Below the pieces are notes generated by a model that ran no database searches, was not told the origin of the DNA, and was given only the letters and a program-made list of their open reading frames with translations. A program made the position numbers and the translations under genes. Positions 1-7,115 of a stretch of DNA of 36,420 bases are shown here, piece after piece. Location of the stretch: NCBI GenBank assembly GCA_937988775.1, contig CALKHP010000026.1, positions 1-36,420 of the forward strand, read 5' to 3'. Numbering within the stretch: position 1 is the stretch's first letter; each line of letters opens with the position of its first letter. The stretch is from an uncultured Alphaproteobacteria bacterium (GTDB lineage Bacteria > Pseudomonadota > Alphaproteobacteria > Rhizobiales > Beijerinckiaceae).

Positions 1-1128
1 GGAGCCGACGCGCGACACCGACAGGCCGACGTTCACCGCCGGGCGGATGCCCTGGAAGAACAGGTTGGTTTCGAGGAAGATCTGGCCGTCGGTGATCGAG
101 ATCACGTTGGTCGGGATATAGGCCGAAACGTCGTTGGCCTGCGTCTCGATGATCGGCAGCGCCGTCAGCGAACCGTTGCCGGCGGCATCGCCCATCTTGG
201 CGGCGCGCTCGAGCAGGCGGGAATGCAGGTAGAACACGTCGCCGGGATAGGCTTCGCGGCCCGGCGGGCGGCGCAGCAGCAGCGACATCTGGCGATAGGC
301 GACGGCCTGCTTCGACAGATCGTCATAGATGATCACGGCATGCATGCCGTTATCGCGGAAATACTCGCCCATCGTGCAGCCGGCGAACGGCGCCAGGAAC
401 TGCATCGGGGCGGCGTCCGAGGCGGTCGCCGCGACGATGATCGAATATTCGAGCGCGCCCTGCTCTTCCAGGACCTTGACGAACTGGGCGACGGTCGAGC
501 GCTTCTGGCCGACCGCGACATAGACGCAGTACAGCTTCTGGCTCTCGTCGGAACCCTGATGGGCCGGCTTCTGGTTGAGGATGGTGTCGAGCGTCAGCGC
601 GGTCTTGCCGGTCTGACGGTCGCCGATGACGAGTTCGCGCTGGCCGCGGCCGATCGGGATCAGCGCGTCGACGGCCTTGAGGCCGGTCGCCATCGGCTCG
701 TGCACCGACTTGCGCGGGATGATGCCGGGCGCCTTGACGTCGACGCGGGCACGCTGCGTCGCCTTGATCGGGCCCTTGCCGTCGATCGGGTTGCCGAGCG
801 CGTCGACGACGCGGCCGAGCATTTCCTTGCCGACCGGCACGTCGACGATGGCGCCGGTGCGCTTGACCGTCTGGCCTTCCTTGATCTCACGGTCCGAACC
901 GAAGATCACCACGCCGACATTGTCGGATTCGAGGTTCAGGGCCATGCCGCGCACGCCGTTCTCGAATTCAACCATCTCGCCGGCCTGGACGTTGTCCAGC
1001 CCGTAGACGCGGGCGATGCCGTCACCGACCGACAGCACCTGGCCGACTTCGGTCACCTCGGCGGAGGAGCCGAAATTCTTGATCTGCTCCTTGAGGATTG
1101 CGGAGATTTCTGCGGCGCGGATATCCAT
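1..1128 (-). CDS. atpA: ATP synthase F1 subunit alpha, N-terminal 376 residues (cut by window edge)
   Basis: This is the alpha subunit of the F1 head of ATP synthase, which alternates with beta in the hexamer and carries non-catalytic nucleotide sites at the cytoplasmic face of the inner membrane. The reading frame has no stop and runs off the left edge, so 376 of roughly 510 residues are present. Visible are the N-terminal MDIRAAEISAILK segment, the P-loop GDRQTGKT at residues 169-176, and the SVSR motif just before the edge, whose Arg373 matches the arginine finger that reaches into the catalytic site. The ATG shares one base with the atpH stop (TGATG), so the two are translationally coupled. 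atpG, atpD and atpC would be expected beyond the edge. Nothing is abnormal apart from the truncation by the window. Confidence 0.98.
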   Translation of the reverse strand, partial: MDIRAAEISAILKEQIKNFGSSAEVTEVGQVLSVGDGIARVYGLDNVQAGEMVEFENGVRGMALNLESDNVGVVIFGSDREIKEGQTVKRTGAIVDVPVGKEMLGRVVDALGNPIDGKGPIKATQRARVDVKAPGIIPRKSVHEPMATGLKAVDALIPIGRGQRELVIGDRQTGKTALTLDTILNQKPAHQGSDESQKLYCVYVAVGQKRSTVAQFVKVLEEQGALEYSIIVAATASDAAPMQFLAPFAGCTMGEYFRDNGMHAVIIYDDLSKQAVAYRQMSLLLRRPPGREAYPGDVFYLHSRLLERAAKMGDAAGNGSLTALPIIETQANDVSAYIPTNVISITDGQIFLETNLFFQGIRPAVNVGLSVSRVGS

Positions 1129-1691
1129 CAGCCGACCTCTTTCATCGCGACTTTGAGTGAGTTGAGTTTGGTGCGGACGCTGGCGTCCACCATGCGGGAA
1201 CCGAGCTTGACGACGATGCCGCCGATAATGGCGGGATCGACCTTCTCGGAGAATTCGACATCCTTGCCGACCGTGCCGCGCAAGGCCGCGATCAGCGCGT
1301 CGCGGTTCTTGTCCGACAGCGTCTCGGCGACGGTGACCTCGGCGCGCACGACGCCGTTGCGGGCGTCCGTCAGGCTGGCGAAGGCGCGGATGCAGTCGCG
1401 CACCACGAACAGGCGGCGCTTGGCCGCGAGCAGCTTGATGAAATTCGCGGCCAAGCCGCCAATGCCGGCCTTGTCGAGGATCGCCGTGATGCCGGCAAGC
1501 TGCTCGCCCGCCGTGAACACGGGGTTGCGCACCAGCCGCTCGAGATCGGCGCTCTCGGTGATCATCTGGTCGAGCCGCCTGAGATCGGCGCCCACGGCAT
1601 CGACCGCACCGGCTTCGACGGCGAGATCGAACAGGGCGGACGCATAGCGCCCGGCGATTCCGGAAACGATCGGGCCTTCTTCCTGAGCCAA
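1128..1691 (-). CDS. atpH: ATP synthase F1 subunit delta (OSCP-like)
   Basis: The delta subunit sits on top of the F1 head and joins it to the peripheral stalk made by the b subunits. The 187 residues match the family's usual length of about 180. The start, with GIAGRYASALFDLA after a short lead, is the typical delta N-terminus, which forms a helical bundle that binds alpha. The C-terminal part has the conserved pattern of a segment ending in GGIVVKLGSRMVDASVRTKL. It is the first gene of the atp operon seen here and overlaps atpA by one base. The 227 bases upstream, between it and the end of priA, hold a candidate promoter. The order atpH-atpA after priA is common in rhizobial relatives. Confidence 0.97.
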   Translation of the reverse strand: MAQEEGPIVSGIAGRYASALFDLAVEAGAVDAVGADLRRLDQMITESADLERLVRNPVFTAGEQLAGITAILDKAGIGGLAANFIKLLAAKRRLFVVRDCIRAFASLTDARNGVVRAEVTVAETLSDKNRDALIAALRGTVGKDVEFSEKVDPAIIGGIVVKLGSRMVDASVRTKLNSLKVAMKEVG

Positions 1692-1830
1692 AGTGACGCC
1701 CCTCGCATCTCTTTAGATATGACGCACAGCGGCTGCCCCACCTGAATGACGGGCGCGGCGCCGTTGCGCTGGATAATGCCGGATCACGGCTGCAACGGGA
1801 CATAACCCGGCCGCCACGAAAAGCGAGGGT

Positions 1831-1859
1831 GAACTAGCATCGAGTCCGCGGGAGAGCAA
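1831..1859 (-). promoter_or_regulatory. Candidate promoter of the atp operon
   Basis: On the minus strand a TTGCTC box (1854-1859) is followed after exactly 17 bases by TAGTTC (1831-1836). This is a fair match to housekeeping -35 and -10 elements. It leaves a leader of about 140 bases before atpH. No other gene-like signal was seen in the gap 1692-1918. The call rests on spacing and consensus only. Confidence 0.35.
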
Positions 1860-1918
1860 GCCCCAGACTGCGGCCGCGACCGCGTCATCGGCGCCACGCC
1901 GCGAGGGAGCGTCATATT

Positions 1919-4126
1919 TCAATAGAAACTGACCGGATCGATGTCGATCTGCACCCGGACGGCGCCGCGCGGCTTGGGCGCGCTCGCCAGCATGGCGCGC
2001 AGGAAACCTTGCAGGTCGGTGGCGCGCGGCGCCTTGGCGAGCAGCCGGATGCGGTGGCGGCCGCGCAGCATGGCGAGCGGCGCCTCGGCCGGCCCGAGCA
2101 GGGTCACCGCGCCATAGGCGGGCTCGCCCCTGCACAGCTCGAACCCGGCCCGCGCCAGCGCCCGCGCCTGGGTTTCCGCCGCCTGCTTGTCCGGCCCGGT
2201 GACGAGGATACCGGCGAGGCGGCCGAAGGGCGGCAGTTCGGCGGCGCGGCGCGATGCGATCTCCTGCGCATAGAATGCTTCCGTATCGCCCGAGACCAGT
2301 GCCCGCATCACCGGATGCTCCGGCTGCCAGGTCTGCAACAGGCCGCGCCCCGGCCGCGCGCCGCGCCCGGCCCGGCCCGTGACCTGTTGCAGCACCTGGA
2401 ACGAGCGCTCGGCGGCGCGCGGGTCGCCGTTCATCAGGCCGATATCGGCATCGATCACGGCCGCCAGCGTCAGCAGCGGGAAATTATGGCCCTTGGCGAC
2501 GAGCTGCGTGCCGACGACGATGTGGAACTCGCCCTGCTCGACCGCCTCGAACTCGCGCCTGAGCCGTTCCGTACCGCCGGGAAAATCGCTCGACAGCACG
2601 ATGGCGCGCGCGCCGGCGAAGGTTTCGGCGACCTCTTCCGCCAGCCGCTCGACACCCGGCCCGATCGCGGCCAGCGTGTCCTCGGCGCCGCAGGCGATGC
2701 AACGCGTCGGCGTGCGCTCGACGTGGCCGCAATGATGGCACACCAGCGCGCGCCGGAAACGATGCTCGACCAGCGAGGTCGCGCAATTCGGGCATTGCCA
2801 GCGATGGCCGCAGGCGCGGCACAGCGTCAGCGGCGCATAGCCGCGCCGGTTGAGGAACAACAGCACCTGCTCGCCGCGCTCCAGCGTCTGGCGCGCCGCC
2901 TCGACCAATGGCGGCGACAGCCAGCGCCCACGCGCCGCCCCGTCGCGGCGCAGGTCGATGGCGCGGATATCCGGCAGCGCCCGGCCGCCGAAACGCGCCG
3001 GCAGCACGATGTGCCGGTAGCGCCCGCTCGCCGCATTGACCCGGCTCTCGATCGAGGGCGTGGCGGAAGCCAGCACCACGGCGGCCTGCTCGAGCCGGCC
3101 GCGCACCACGCCCATGTCGCGCGCATGGTAATGCACGCCGTCCTCCTGCTTGTAGGCCGCCTCGTGCTCCTCATCGACGACGATCAGGCCGAGATCGGCG
3201 AAAGGCAGGAACAGCGCCGAGCGCGCGCCGACCACCACGCGCGCTTCGCCCGCCGCAACCGCGCGCCAAAGCCGGTTGCGGCGCTGGCTGGCGATGCCGG
3301 AATGCCATTCCTGCGGAAAGGTGCCGAAACGCGCCTCGAAACGCGCGAGAAACTGCGTCGTCAGCGCGATTTCCGGCATCAGGATCAGCGCCTGCCGGCC
3401 CTGGCGCAGCGCTTGCGCCACCGCCTCGAAATACACCTCGGTCTTGCCCGAGCCGGTGACGCCATCGAGCAAGCTGACCGAAAAGCTCCGCGCCGCCGTT
3501 GCCCGTACCAGCGCATCCGCCGCGTCCTGCTGCGCCGGCGACAAGGCAGGAATGATGAAATCCGGCACCGGCTGCTCGTGCCCTTCCGGCGGCAGCGCCA
3601 CGATCTCGAGCGCACCCTCGTCGACAAGCCCGTCGATCACCCCGGCCGAAACGCCGGCGGCGGCGGCAAGCGCGCTCTTGCGCTGCGCCAGCCCGCCCTC
3701 GGCCGCCGCCAGCACCCGGAGCCTGGCCGGTGTCGGCCGGCGCGGCGCAACCCCGGTCAGGCGCACGGCGAAACGCGGCTTTTCCGGCGCGGAACCTTCC
3801 GGATCGCGCAAGGCCATGCGCGCCACCATGCCGCGCGGCGCCAGCGTATAGCGCGCCACCCAATCGACCAGCTTGCGCAGGTTTTCGGCCAGCGGCGGCG
3901 CATCCAGCCGCGCCGTGACGGCTTTCAGGTTGTCGCCGCGCCCGTGCACCGCATCGGGCTCGGGGTCCCAGACGATGCCGACCGTCTCGCGGGCGCCGAG
4001 CGGCACCTGCACCATATCGCCGGGCTTGAGCGCGAGATGCGCCGGCACGCGATAGGAATAGGCGTGATCGAGCGCCACGGGCAGCAGCACGTCGACAACC
4101 TGGGTCCGGCCGGCAGAATCGGTCAT
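1919..4126 (-). CDS. priA: Primosomal protein N' (replication restart helicase PriA)
   Basis: PriA binds stalled or collapsed forks and D-loops and reloads the replicative helicase. The 735 residues match the family. The N-terminal DNA-binding region (about 1-200) is followed by a superfamily 2 helicase core with the P-loop GVTGSGKT at 222-229, DEEH at 318-321 and LASATPSIES near 351-361. Eight cysteines at about 436, 439, 445, 448, 463, 466, 476 and 479 form the two zinc sites that split the second helicase domain. I chose the ATG at 4126. An in-frame ATG at 4213 would add 29 residues unlike any PriA and would overlap the divergent promoter at 4181-4209. An AGG lies a few bases before the chosen start. 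It ends upstream of atpH and is transcribed in the same direction. Confidence 0.97.
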   Translation of the reverse strand: MTDSAGRTQVVDVLLPVALDHAYSYRVPAHLALKPGDMVQVPLGARETVGIVWDPEPDAVHGRGDNLKAVTARLDAPPLAENLRKLVDWVARYTLAPRGMVARMALRDPEGSAPEKPRFAVRLTGVAPRRPTPARLRVLAAAEGGLAQRKSALAAAAGVSAGVIDGLVDEGALEIVALPPEGHEQPVPDFIIPALSPAQQDAADALVRATAARSFSVSLLDGVTGSGKTEVYFEAVAQALRQGRQALILMPEIALTTQFLARFEARFGTFPQEWHSGIASQRRNRLWRAVAAGEARVVVGARSALFLPFADLGLIVVDEEHEAAYKQEDGVHYHARDMGVVRGRLEQAAVVLASATPSIESRVNAASGRYRHIVLPARFGGRALPDIRAIDLRRDGAARGRWLSPPLVEAARQTLERGEQVLLFLNRRGYAPLTLCRACGHRWQCPNCATSLVEHRFRRALVCHHCGHVERTPTRCIACGAEDTLAAIGPGVERLAEEVAETFAGARAIVLSSDFPGGTERLRREFEAVEQGEFHIVVGTQLVAKGHNFPLLTLAAVIDADIGLMNGDPRAAERSFQVLQQVTGRAGRGARPGRGLLQTWQPEHPVMRALVSGDTEAFYAQEIASRRAAELPPFGRLAGILVTGPDKQAAETQARALARAGFELCRGEPAYGAVTLLGPAEAPLAMLRGRHRIRLLAKAPRATDLQGFLRAMLASAPKPRGAVRVQIDIDPVSFY

Positions 4127-4180
4127 GACCTGGGAGATAACATCGATCCGGCCGAATGCGACACCGGCAGCTTGCCGGCC

Positions 4181-4209
4181 TTGTCGCGTGGCGGAACAGA
4201 AGATATATT
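4181..4209 (+). promoter_or_regulatory. Promoter of the DUF6522-like/methyltransferase operon
   Basis: TTGTCG at 4181-4186 and TATATT at 4204-4209 are separated by exactly 17 bases, a good match to a housekeeping promoter. It points toward the gene starting at 4270. Its -10 element lies inside the left half of the inverted repeat at 4200-4222, so a protein bound there would block RNA polymerase. Confidence 0.6.
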
Positions 4210-4222
4210 TCATTTATATCTT
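4200..4222 (+). promoter_or_regulatory. NsrR-type operator (11-1-11 inverted repeat)
   Basis: Two 11-base half sites flank a single central C: AAGATATATTT at 4200-4210 and ATTTATATCTT at 4212-4222. The outer eight bases of each arm are perfectly complementary, and the full 11-base arms match at 9 positions. The architecture and the AAGAT...ATCTT ends follow the known NsrR consensus of enterobacteria and other proteobacteria (AAGATGCATTT, one base, then its complement). The site covers the -10 element of the adjacent promoter. A gene for an NsrR-type regulator lies 1.3 kb away at 5489-5917. Binding is inferred. Confidence 0.7.
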
Positions 4223-4269
4223 TTATCCGACCCGCGCGTCATGCGTACGAAAACCAGGACCTCAACGCC

Positions 4270-4641
4270 ATGACCGAGCAACCGGACGCCAAATCCGCGA
4301 CGACGACGCCCGAAACCGGCGACATCACCGTCGATGCCGTGCTGCTTGGCGACCTGCTCGCTGTCGCGCCGGCTGAGATCCCGGCGCTGCTGCGTGCCGG
4401 CGCCATCACCAGCCTGTGCGAGCGCGGCACCGGCGCGGATGAGGGCCGCTTCCGGTTGAGTTTCTTCTACCGCAATCGCCGCGCCCGCCTGCATCTTGAC
4501 GCGGCGGGTTGCATCCTGCGGCGCGGGGTGATCGACTTCGGGGAAAAGCGCTTGCCGGCCCAACTGCGTCGCGCCGGTGATCCGGCCCCGCCAAGATACC
4601 TGCCAGGATACCTGCCAAAGGCCCCGTCAAGACGAGGGTAG
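4270..4641 (+). CDS. DUF6522-like small protein of unknown function, probably NsrR-controlled
   Basis: This 123-residue protein resembles the DUF6522 family of small alphaproteobacterial proteins. The shared pattern as I recall it is GDITVDAVLLGDLL, then AGAITSLCERG, then RFRLSFFYRNRRARL, and finally RRGVIDFGEKRLPA. It has no signal peptide or membrane segment, so it is probably cytoplasmic. It carries one cysteine in the conserved SLCERG motif and another in the GCILRRG stretch. I chose the ATG at 4270. An upstream in-frame ATG at 4156 would place the promoter and operator inside the gene. The C-terminus (RYLPGYLPK) is encoded partly by a 12-base tandem repeat. It sits 48 bases after the NsrR-type operator and 19 bases before the methyltransferase start, so the two probably form one operon. 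The function is not known to me. A role in nitric-oxide stress is inferred only from the operator. Confidence 0.75.
   Translation: MTEQPDAKSATTTPETGDITVDAVLLGDLLAVAPAEIPALLRAGAITSLCERGTGADEGRFRLSFFYRNRRARLHLDAAGCILRRGVIDFGEKRLPAQLRRAGDPAPPRYLPGYLPKAPSRRG
4594..4617 (+). repeat. Two-copy 12-bp tandem repeat
   Basis: AGATACCTGCCA (4594-4605) is followed at once by GGATACCTGCCA (4606-4617), differing only at the first base. The unit length is a multiple of three, so the frame of the surrounding gene is kept and the protein carries a repeated YLP. It is probably a local slippage duplication. Confidence 0.8.
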
Positions 4642-4660
4642 AGCCTCGAGGGAGAGCATG

Positions 4661-5482
4661 ATGAGCACGGAGCGATCCACGGTCCATGAGTTGCCGGGAA
4701 GCGGGTTCGAGACCGCGAGGATGCCGGGGCACTGGCTGCTGGCGCGGCTCGGCAAGCGCGTGCTGCGCCCGGGCGGGCTCGGCCTGACGCGCGAGTTGCT
4801 CGGCGGGCTGGCGATTCGCCCCGATGACGAGGTGATCGAGTTCGCGCCCGGCCTCGGCGCCACCGCCAAGCTGATCCTCGCGCGCAAGCCCTCGCGCTAT
4901 ATCGGCGTCGAGCGCGACGCCGAGGCGATGGCCTGGGCGCGCGACAACCTGCCGCAACGGGCCGATGTCTCGATCGCCGTCGGCACGGCGGACGCGACCG
5001 GCCTGCCCGCGGCATCGGCCTCGGTCGTGCTCGGCGAATCGCTGCTGAGCATGAACGATCAGGCGCAGAAACAGGCCATCGTCGCGGAGGCGTGCCGTCT
5101 GCTGCGCCCCGGCGGCCGCTACGGCATCCATGAACTGTGCCTCGTCCCCGAAAGCCTGCCGCCCGAGCGCCGGCAGGCGATCCACAGCGAGCTTTCCGAG
5201 GCCGCTCATGTCGGCGCCCATCCCCTGCCGGCCTGGGACTGGACGGCGCTGCTCGAGAGCGCCGGCCTGCATGTCATCCAGATCGGCTACGCGCCGATGC
5301 ATCTGCTGCGCCCGCGCCGCATGATCGCCGACGAAGGCCTTCGCGGCGCCCTGCGCGTCGCCGGCAACATCCTGCGCGATAGGACCGCCCGCCGTCGCGT
5401 TCTGGCCATGCACCGCGTGTTCGAGCGCCATCGCGACAATCTGCGCGGCATCTACCTCGTGGCGGAGAAGCCGGCGGTTTGA
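4661..5482 (+). CDS. Class I SAM-dependent methyltransferase
   Basis: The 273-residue protein has a Rossmann-type methyltransferase fold. VIEFAPGLGATAKLIL is the SAM-binding motif I, YIGVERDAEAMAWAR holds the acidic residue that binds the ribose, and RLLRPGGRYGIHELCL is motif IV/post-IV. The N-terminal part (HWLLARLGKRVLRPGG) and the C-terminal helices (about 210-265, rich in Arg) may bind the substrate, which I cannot name. Two ATG codons occur at 4658 and 4661. GAGGGAG at 4648-4654 is better spaced for the second, so 4661 was chosen. It follows the DUF6522-like gene by 19 bases and ends six bases before the stop of the convergent nsrR. Co-transcription with its neighbour under the NsrR-type operator is the likely arrangement. 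Confidence 0.85.
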   Translation: MSTERSTVHELPGSGFETARMPGHWLLARLGKRVLRPGGLGLTRELLGGLAIRPDDEVIEFAPGLGATAKLILARKPSRYIGVERDAEAMAWARDNLPQRADVSIAVGTADATGLPAASASVVLGESLLSMNDQAQKQAIVAEACRLLRPGGRYGIHELCLVPESLPPERRQAIHSELSEAAHVGAHPLPAWDWTALLESAGLHVIQIGYAPMHLLRPRRMIADEGLRGALRVAGNILRDRTARRRVLAMHRVFERHRDNLRGIYLVAEKPAV

Positions 5483-5488
5483 ACCGCC

Positions 5489-5917
5489 TCAGGCGGCGGG
5501 ACGGATGCCGAAATCCTCCGGATTGAGCAGCAGGTCGGCGAGCGTATAGCGGTCGAGCGTCGTCACGAAGGCATTGAGCGCCTCGCCGAACACGCCGCGC
5601 AGCCGGCAGCAGCGCGAGATCACGCAGCGATTGCCGGGCATGAAACATTCGACCAGCGCGAAATCGGGCTCGGTCGCCCGCACCACGTCGCCGATGCGGA
5701 TGTTTTCCGGCCGCATCGCCAAGGCCAGCCCGCCCGAGCGCCCGCGCACCGCTTTCAGGAAGCCGCTGCGCGTCAGCTGGTTCGCCACCTTCATCAGGTG
5801 CGCGCGCGATATGCCATAGACCATCGCCGTCTCCTCGATGGTGATCAGCCGGTCGCCCTGGGTGGCGGCGTACATCAGCACGCGCATGGCGTAATCGGAA
5901 AAATTGGTCAGTCGCAT
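5489..5917 (-). CDS. nsrR: Rrf2-family regulator, NsrR type (nitric-oxide-sensing iron-sulfur repressor)
   Basis: Rrf2 proteins are dimeric winged-helix regulators whose iron-sulfur cluster is the sensor. In NsrR, nitric oxide destroys the cluster and lifts repression. The 142 residues match the family. The N-terminal MRLTNFSDYAMRVLMYAA and the recognition region (YGISRAHLMKVANQL, then RSGGL) are followed by cysteines 91, 98, 103 and 104. Taking 91, 98 and 104 gives C-x6-C-x5-C, close to E. coli NsrR (91, 96, 102), and the following RLRG matches its RLK. The C-terminal LDRYTLADLL is also NsrR-like. The rhizobial iron regulator RirA is a relative with a different recognition helix, so NsrR is favoured. 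The matching operator lies at 4200-4222. The gene converges on the methyltransferase and is divergent from exbB. Confidence 0.85.
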   Translation of the reverse strand: MRLTNFSDYAMRVLMYAATQGDRLITIEETAMVYGISRAHLMKVANQLTRSGFLKAVRGRSGGLALAMRPENIRIGDVVRATEPDFALVECFMPGNRCVISRCCRLRGVFGEALNAFVTTLDRYTLADLLLNPEDFGIRPAA

Positions 5918-5954
5918 GACGGTTCCGCGCTGGCAGCCGGCCAGGCTGCGATCG

Positions 5955-5970
5955 GCTCAAGCAGTTGAGC
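5955..5970. promoter_or_regulatory. Small inverted repeat upstream of nsrR
   Basis: GCTCAA (5955-5960) and TTGAGC (5965-5970) form a perfect 6-base inverted repeat with a 4-base spacer, 38-53 bases upstream of the nsrR ATG. It overlaps the FNR-like box that begins at 5965. It could be an operator or a leader hairpin. The protein that would bind is unknown. Confidence 0.35.
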
Positions 5971-5978
5971 GTGATTAA
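5965..5978. promoter_or_regulatory. Possible FNR/CRP-family box
   Basis: TTGAG, four bases, then ATTAA matches the FNR-family consensus TTGAT-N4-ATCAA at 8 of 10 defined positions. It lies about 48-61 bases upstream of the nsrR start codon. Oxygen- or nitric-oxide-responsive FNR-family proteins often share targets with NsrR. With two mismatches the call is tentative. Confidence 0.3.
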
Positions 5979-6002
5979 ACATGCACGCGCAGGATATGTT
6001 TA
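5976..6002. promoter_or_regulatory. Inverted repeat between nsrR and exbB
   Basis: TAAACAT (5976-5982) and ATGTTTA (5996-6002) are perfectly complementary with 13 bases between them, and flanking bases extend the symmetry (GAT on the left, ATC on the right). The AT-rich arms stand out in GC-rich surroundings. It may be an operator for the divergent nsrR or exbB promoters. No regulator can be named. Confidence 0.3.
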
Positions 6003-6095
6003 TCAAGCCCGCCCGCTCATGCATGAATCGGGAGAAAGCGGAAACAACCGCTTAACCCGGCATCATGGAGTCGTTCCAAACTTGGGCCTTTGTAA

Positions 6096-6112
6096 CTTAG
6101 ACCTTATCTAAA
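6096..6112 (+). promoter_or_regulatory. Irr-type iron control element (ICE-like box) upstream of exbB
   Basis: TTAGA (6097-6101) and TCTAA (6107-6111) form an inverted repeat with a 5-base spacer. This is the geometry of the Irr box (consensus TTTAGAA-NNN-TTCTAAA) of Rhizobiales. The 17-base site matches the consensus at 11 of 14 defined positions. It lies about 125 bases before the exbB ATG. Irr is the haem-responsive iron regulator of this order, and TonB-system genes are known targets. The role here is inferred from match and position. Confidence 0.5.
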
Positions 6113-6234
6113 CTATTGTATTTGCAAGACTATTGCCGCGCTGCTAAGCGAGGGTCAACGCGGGCGGATCGTGCCTGCGGCAATCTGGCCGCCCGGCTGG
6201 CTCGGCCATGAAGGATTGATCGGGAAACGATGTG

Positions 6235-7110
6235 ATGCGTGCGTATGGTCATCTGCTGCCGAAGCGGGCGCTCCTGCCGGCCGGAGCGCTGCTGCTGGCC
6301 TGCGCGCCAGCTTGCGCGCAGGAGGCGGGACAGCAGGGTTTGGCGGCACAGGCTTTGGCCCAGCAGGGCCTGCCGGCCCGCCCGGCGGCGCTCGCCTTGC
6401 TGCCGCACGACCTGTCGCCGTGGTCGATGTTCATGAATGCCGACATCGTCGTGAAGGCGGTGATGGTCGGGCTCGCCTTCGCCTCGCTGATCACCTGGAC
6501 GATCTGGCTCGCCAAGAGCCTCGAACTGCTGGGCGCGAAGCGGCGCGCGGCGCAGGCGACGCGGAAACTGGCGCAGGCCGACAGCCTGGCGCAGGCGGCA
6601 CGGCACGTCGCCGAGGGCTGGACCGGACACGGCCCGGTCGCGCAGCTGATCGAGACCACGCGCGCGGAGGAGAGCCGCTCGCACGGTCTCTCCGCCGACG
6701 GCGTCAAGGAGCGCGCGGCGATCGCGCTGTCGCGCATCGAGGCGCGCGCCGGACGGGCGATGGCGCGCGGCACCGGCGTGCTGGCGACGATCGGCGCGAC
6801 TGCTCCCTTCGTCGGCCTGTTCGGCACCGTCTGGGGCATCATGAACGCCTTCATCGGCATTTCGCAGGCCAAGACCACCAATCTCGCCGTGGTGGCGCCC
6901 GGCATCGCCGAGGCGCTGCTCGCCACCGGCATTGGGCTGGTGGCGGCGATCCCGGCCGTGATCATCTACAACGTGTTCTCCCGCAGCATCGCCAGCTATC
7001 GCGCCCTGCTTTCGGATGCCTCGGGCGAGGTATTGCGCCATCTCTCGCGCGATCTGGAGCGCGCGCGCTCCGGCCTGCCAGCCGCACCGCGCGCGCAGGC
7101 GGCGGAATAG
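6235..7110 (+). CDS. exbB: TonB-system energizer ExbB (long form with signal-like N-terminal extension)
   Basis: ExbB forms the pentameric proton channel in the inner membrane that, with ExbD, powers TonB for uptake of iron chelates, haem or cobalamin through outer-membrane receptors. The 291-residue protein starts with a signal-like segment (about 1-27, ending in ACAQ) and an Ala/Gln-rich stretch. The first membrane span is near VVKAVMVGLAFASLITWTIWLA. The conserved MotA/TolQ/ExbB core follows: an arginine- and glutamate-rich linker, then GVLATIGATAPFVGLFGTVWGIM and the last span LLATGIGLVAAIPAVIIYN. The GTG at 6232 directly precedes the ATG at 6235, which was chosen. It is the first gene of exbB-exbD-tonB, with exbD five bases after its stop. 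The Irr-type box upstream suggests iron control. No TonB-dependent receptor gene is in the window. Confidence 0.95.
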   Translation: MRAYGHLLPKRALLPAGALLLACAPACAQEAGQQGLAAQALAQQGLPARPAALALLPHDLSPWSMFMNADIVVKAVMVGLAFASLITWTIWLAKSLELLGAKRRAAQATRKLAQADSLAQAARHVAEGWTGHGPVAQLIETTRAEESRSHGLSADGVKERAAIALSRIEARAGRAMARGTGVLATIGATAPFVGLFGTVWGIMNAFIGISQAKTTNLAVVAPGIAEALLATGIGLVAAIPAVIIYNVFSRSIASYRALLSDASGEVLRHLSRDLERARSGLPAAPRAQAAE

Positions 7111-7115
7111 CGCTT

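Noticed and set aside
223..1647. Long plus-strand open frame over atpA and atpH
   Set aside because: It is a frame shadow of two certain minus-strand genes in GC-rich DNA. Its translation is rich in Arg, His and Asp and has no family pattern.
5981..6055. 24-codon plus-strand frame between nsrR and exbB
   Set aside because: It has an ATG and a stop, but no ribosome site, no family resemblance, and it overlaps the palindrome at 5976-6002.
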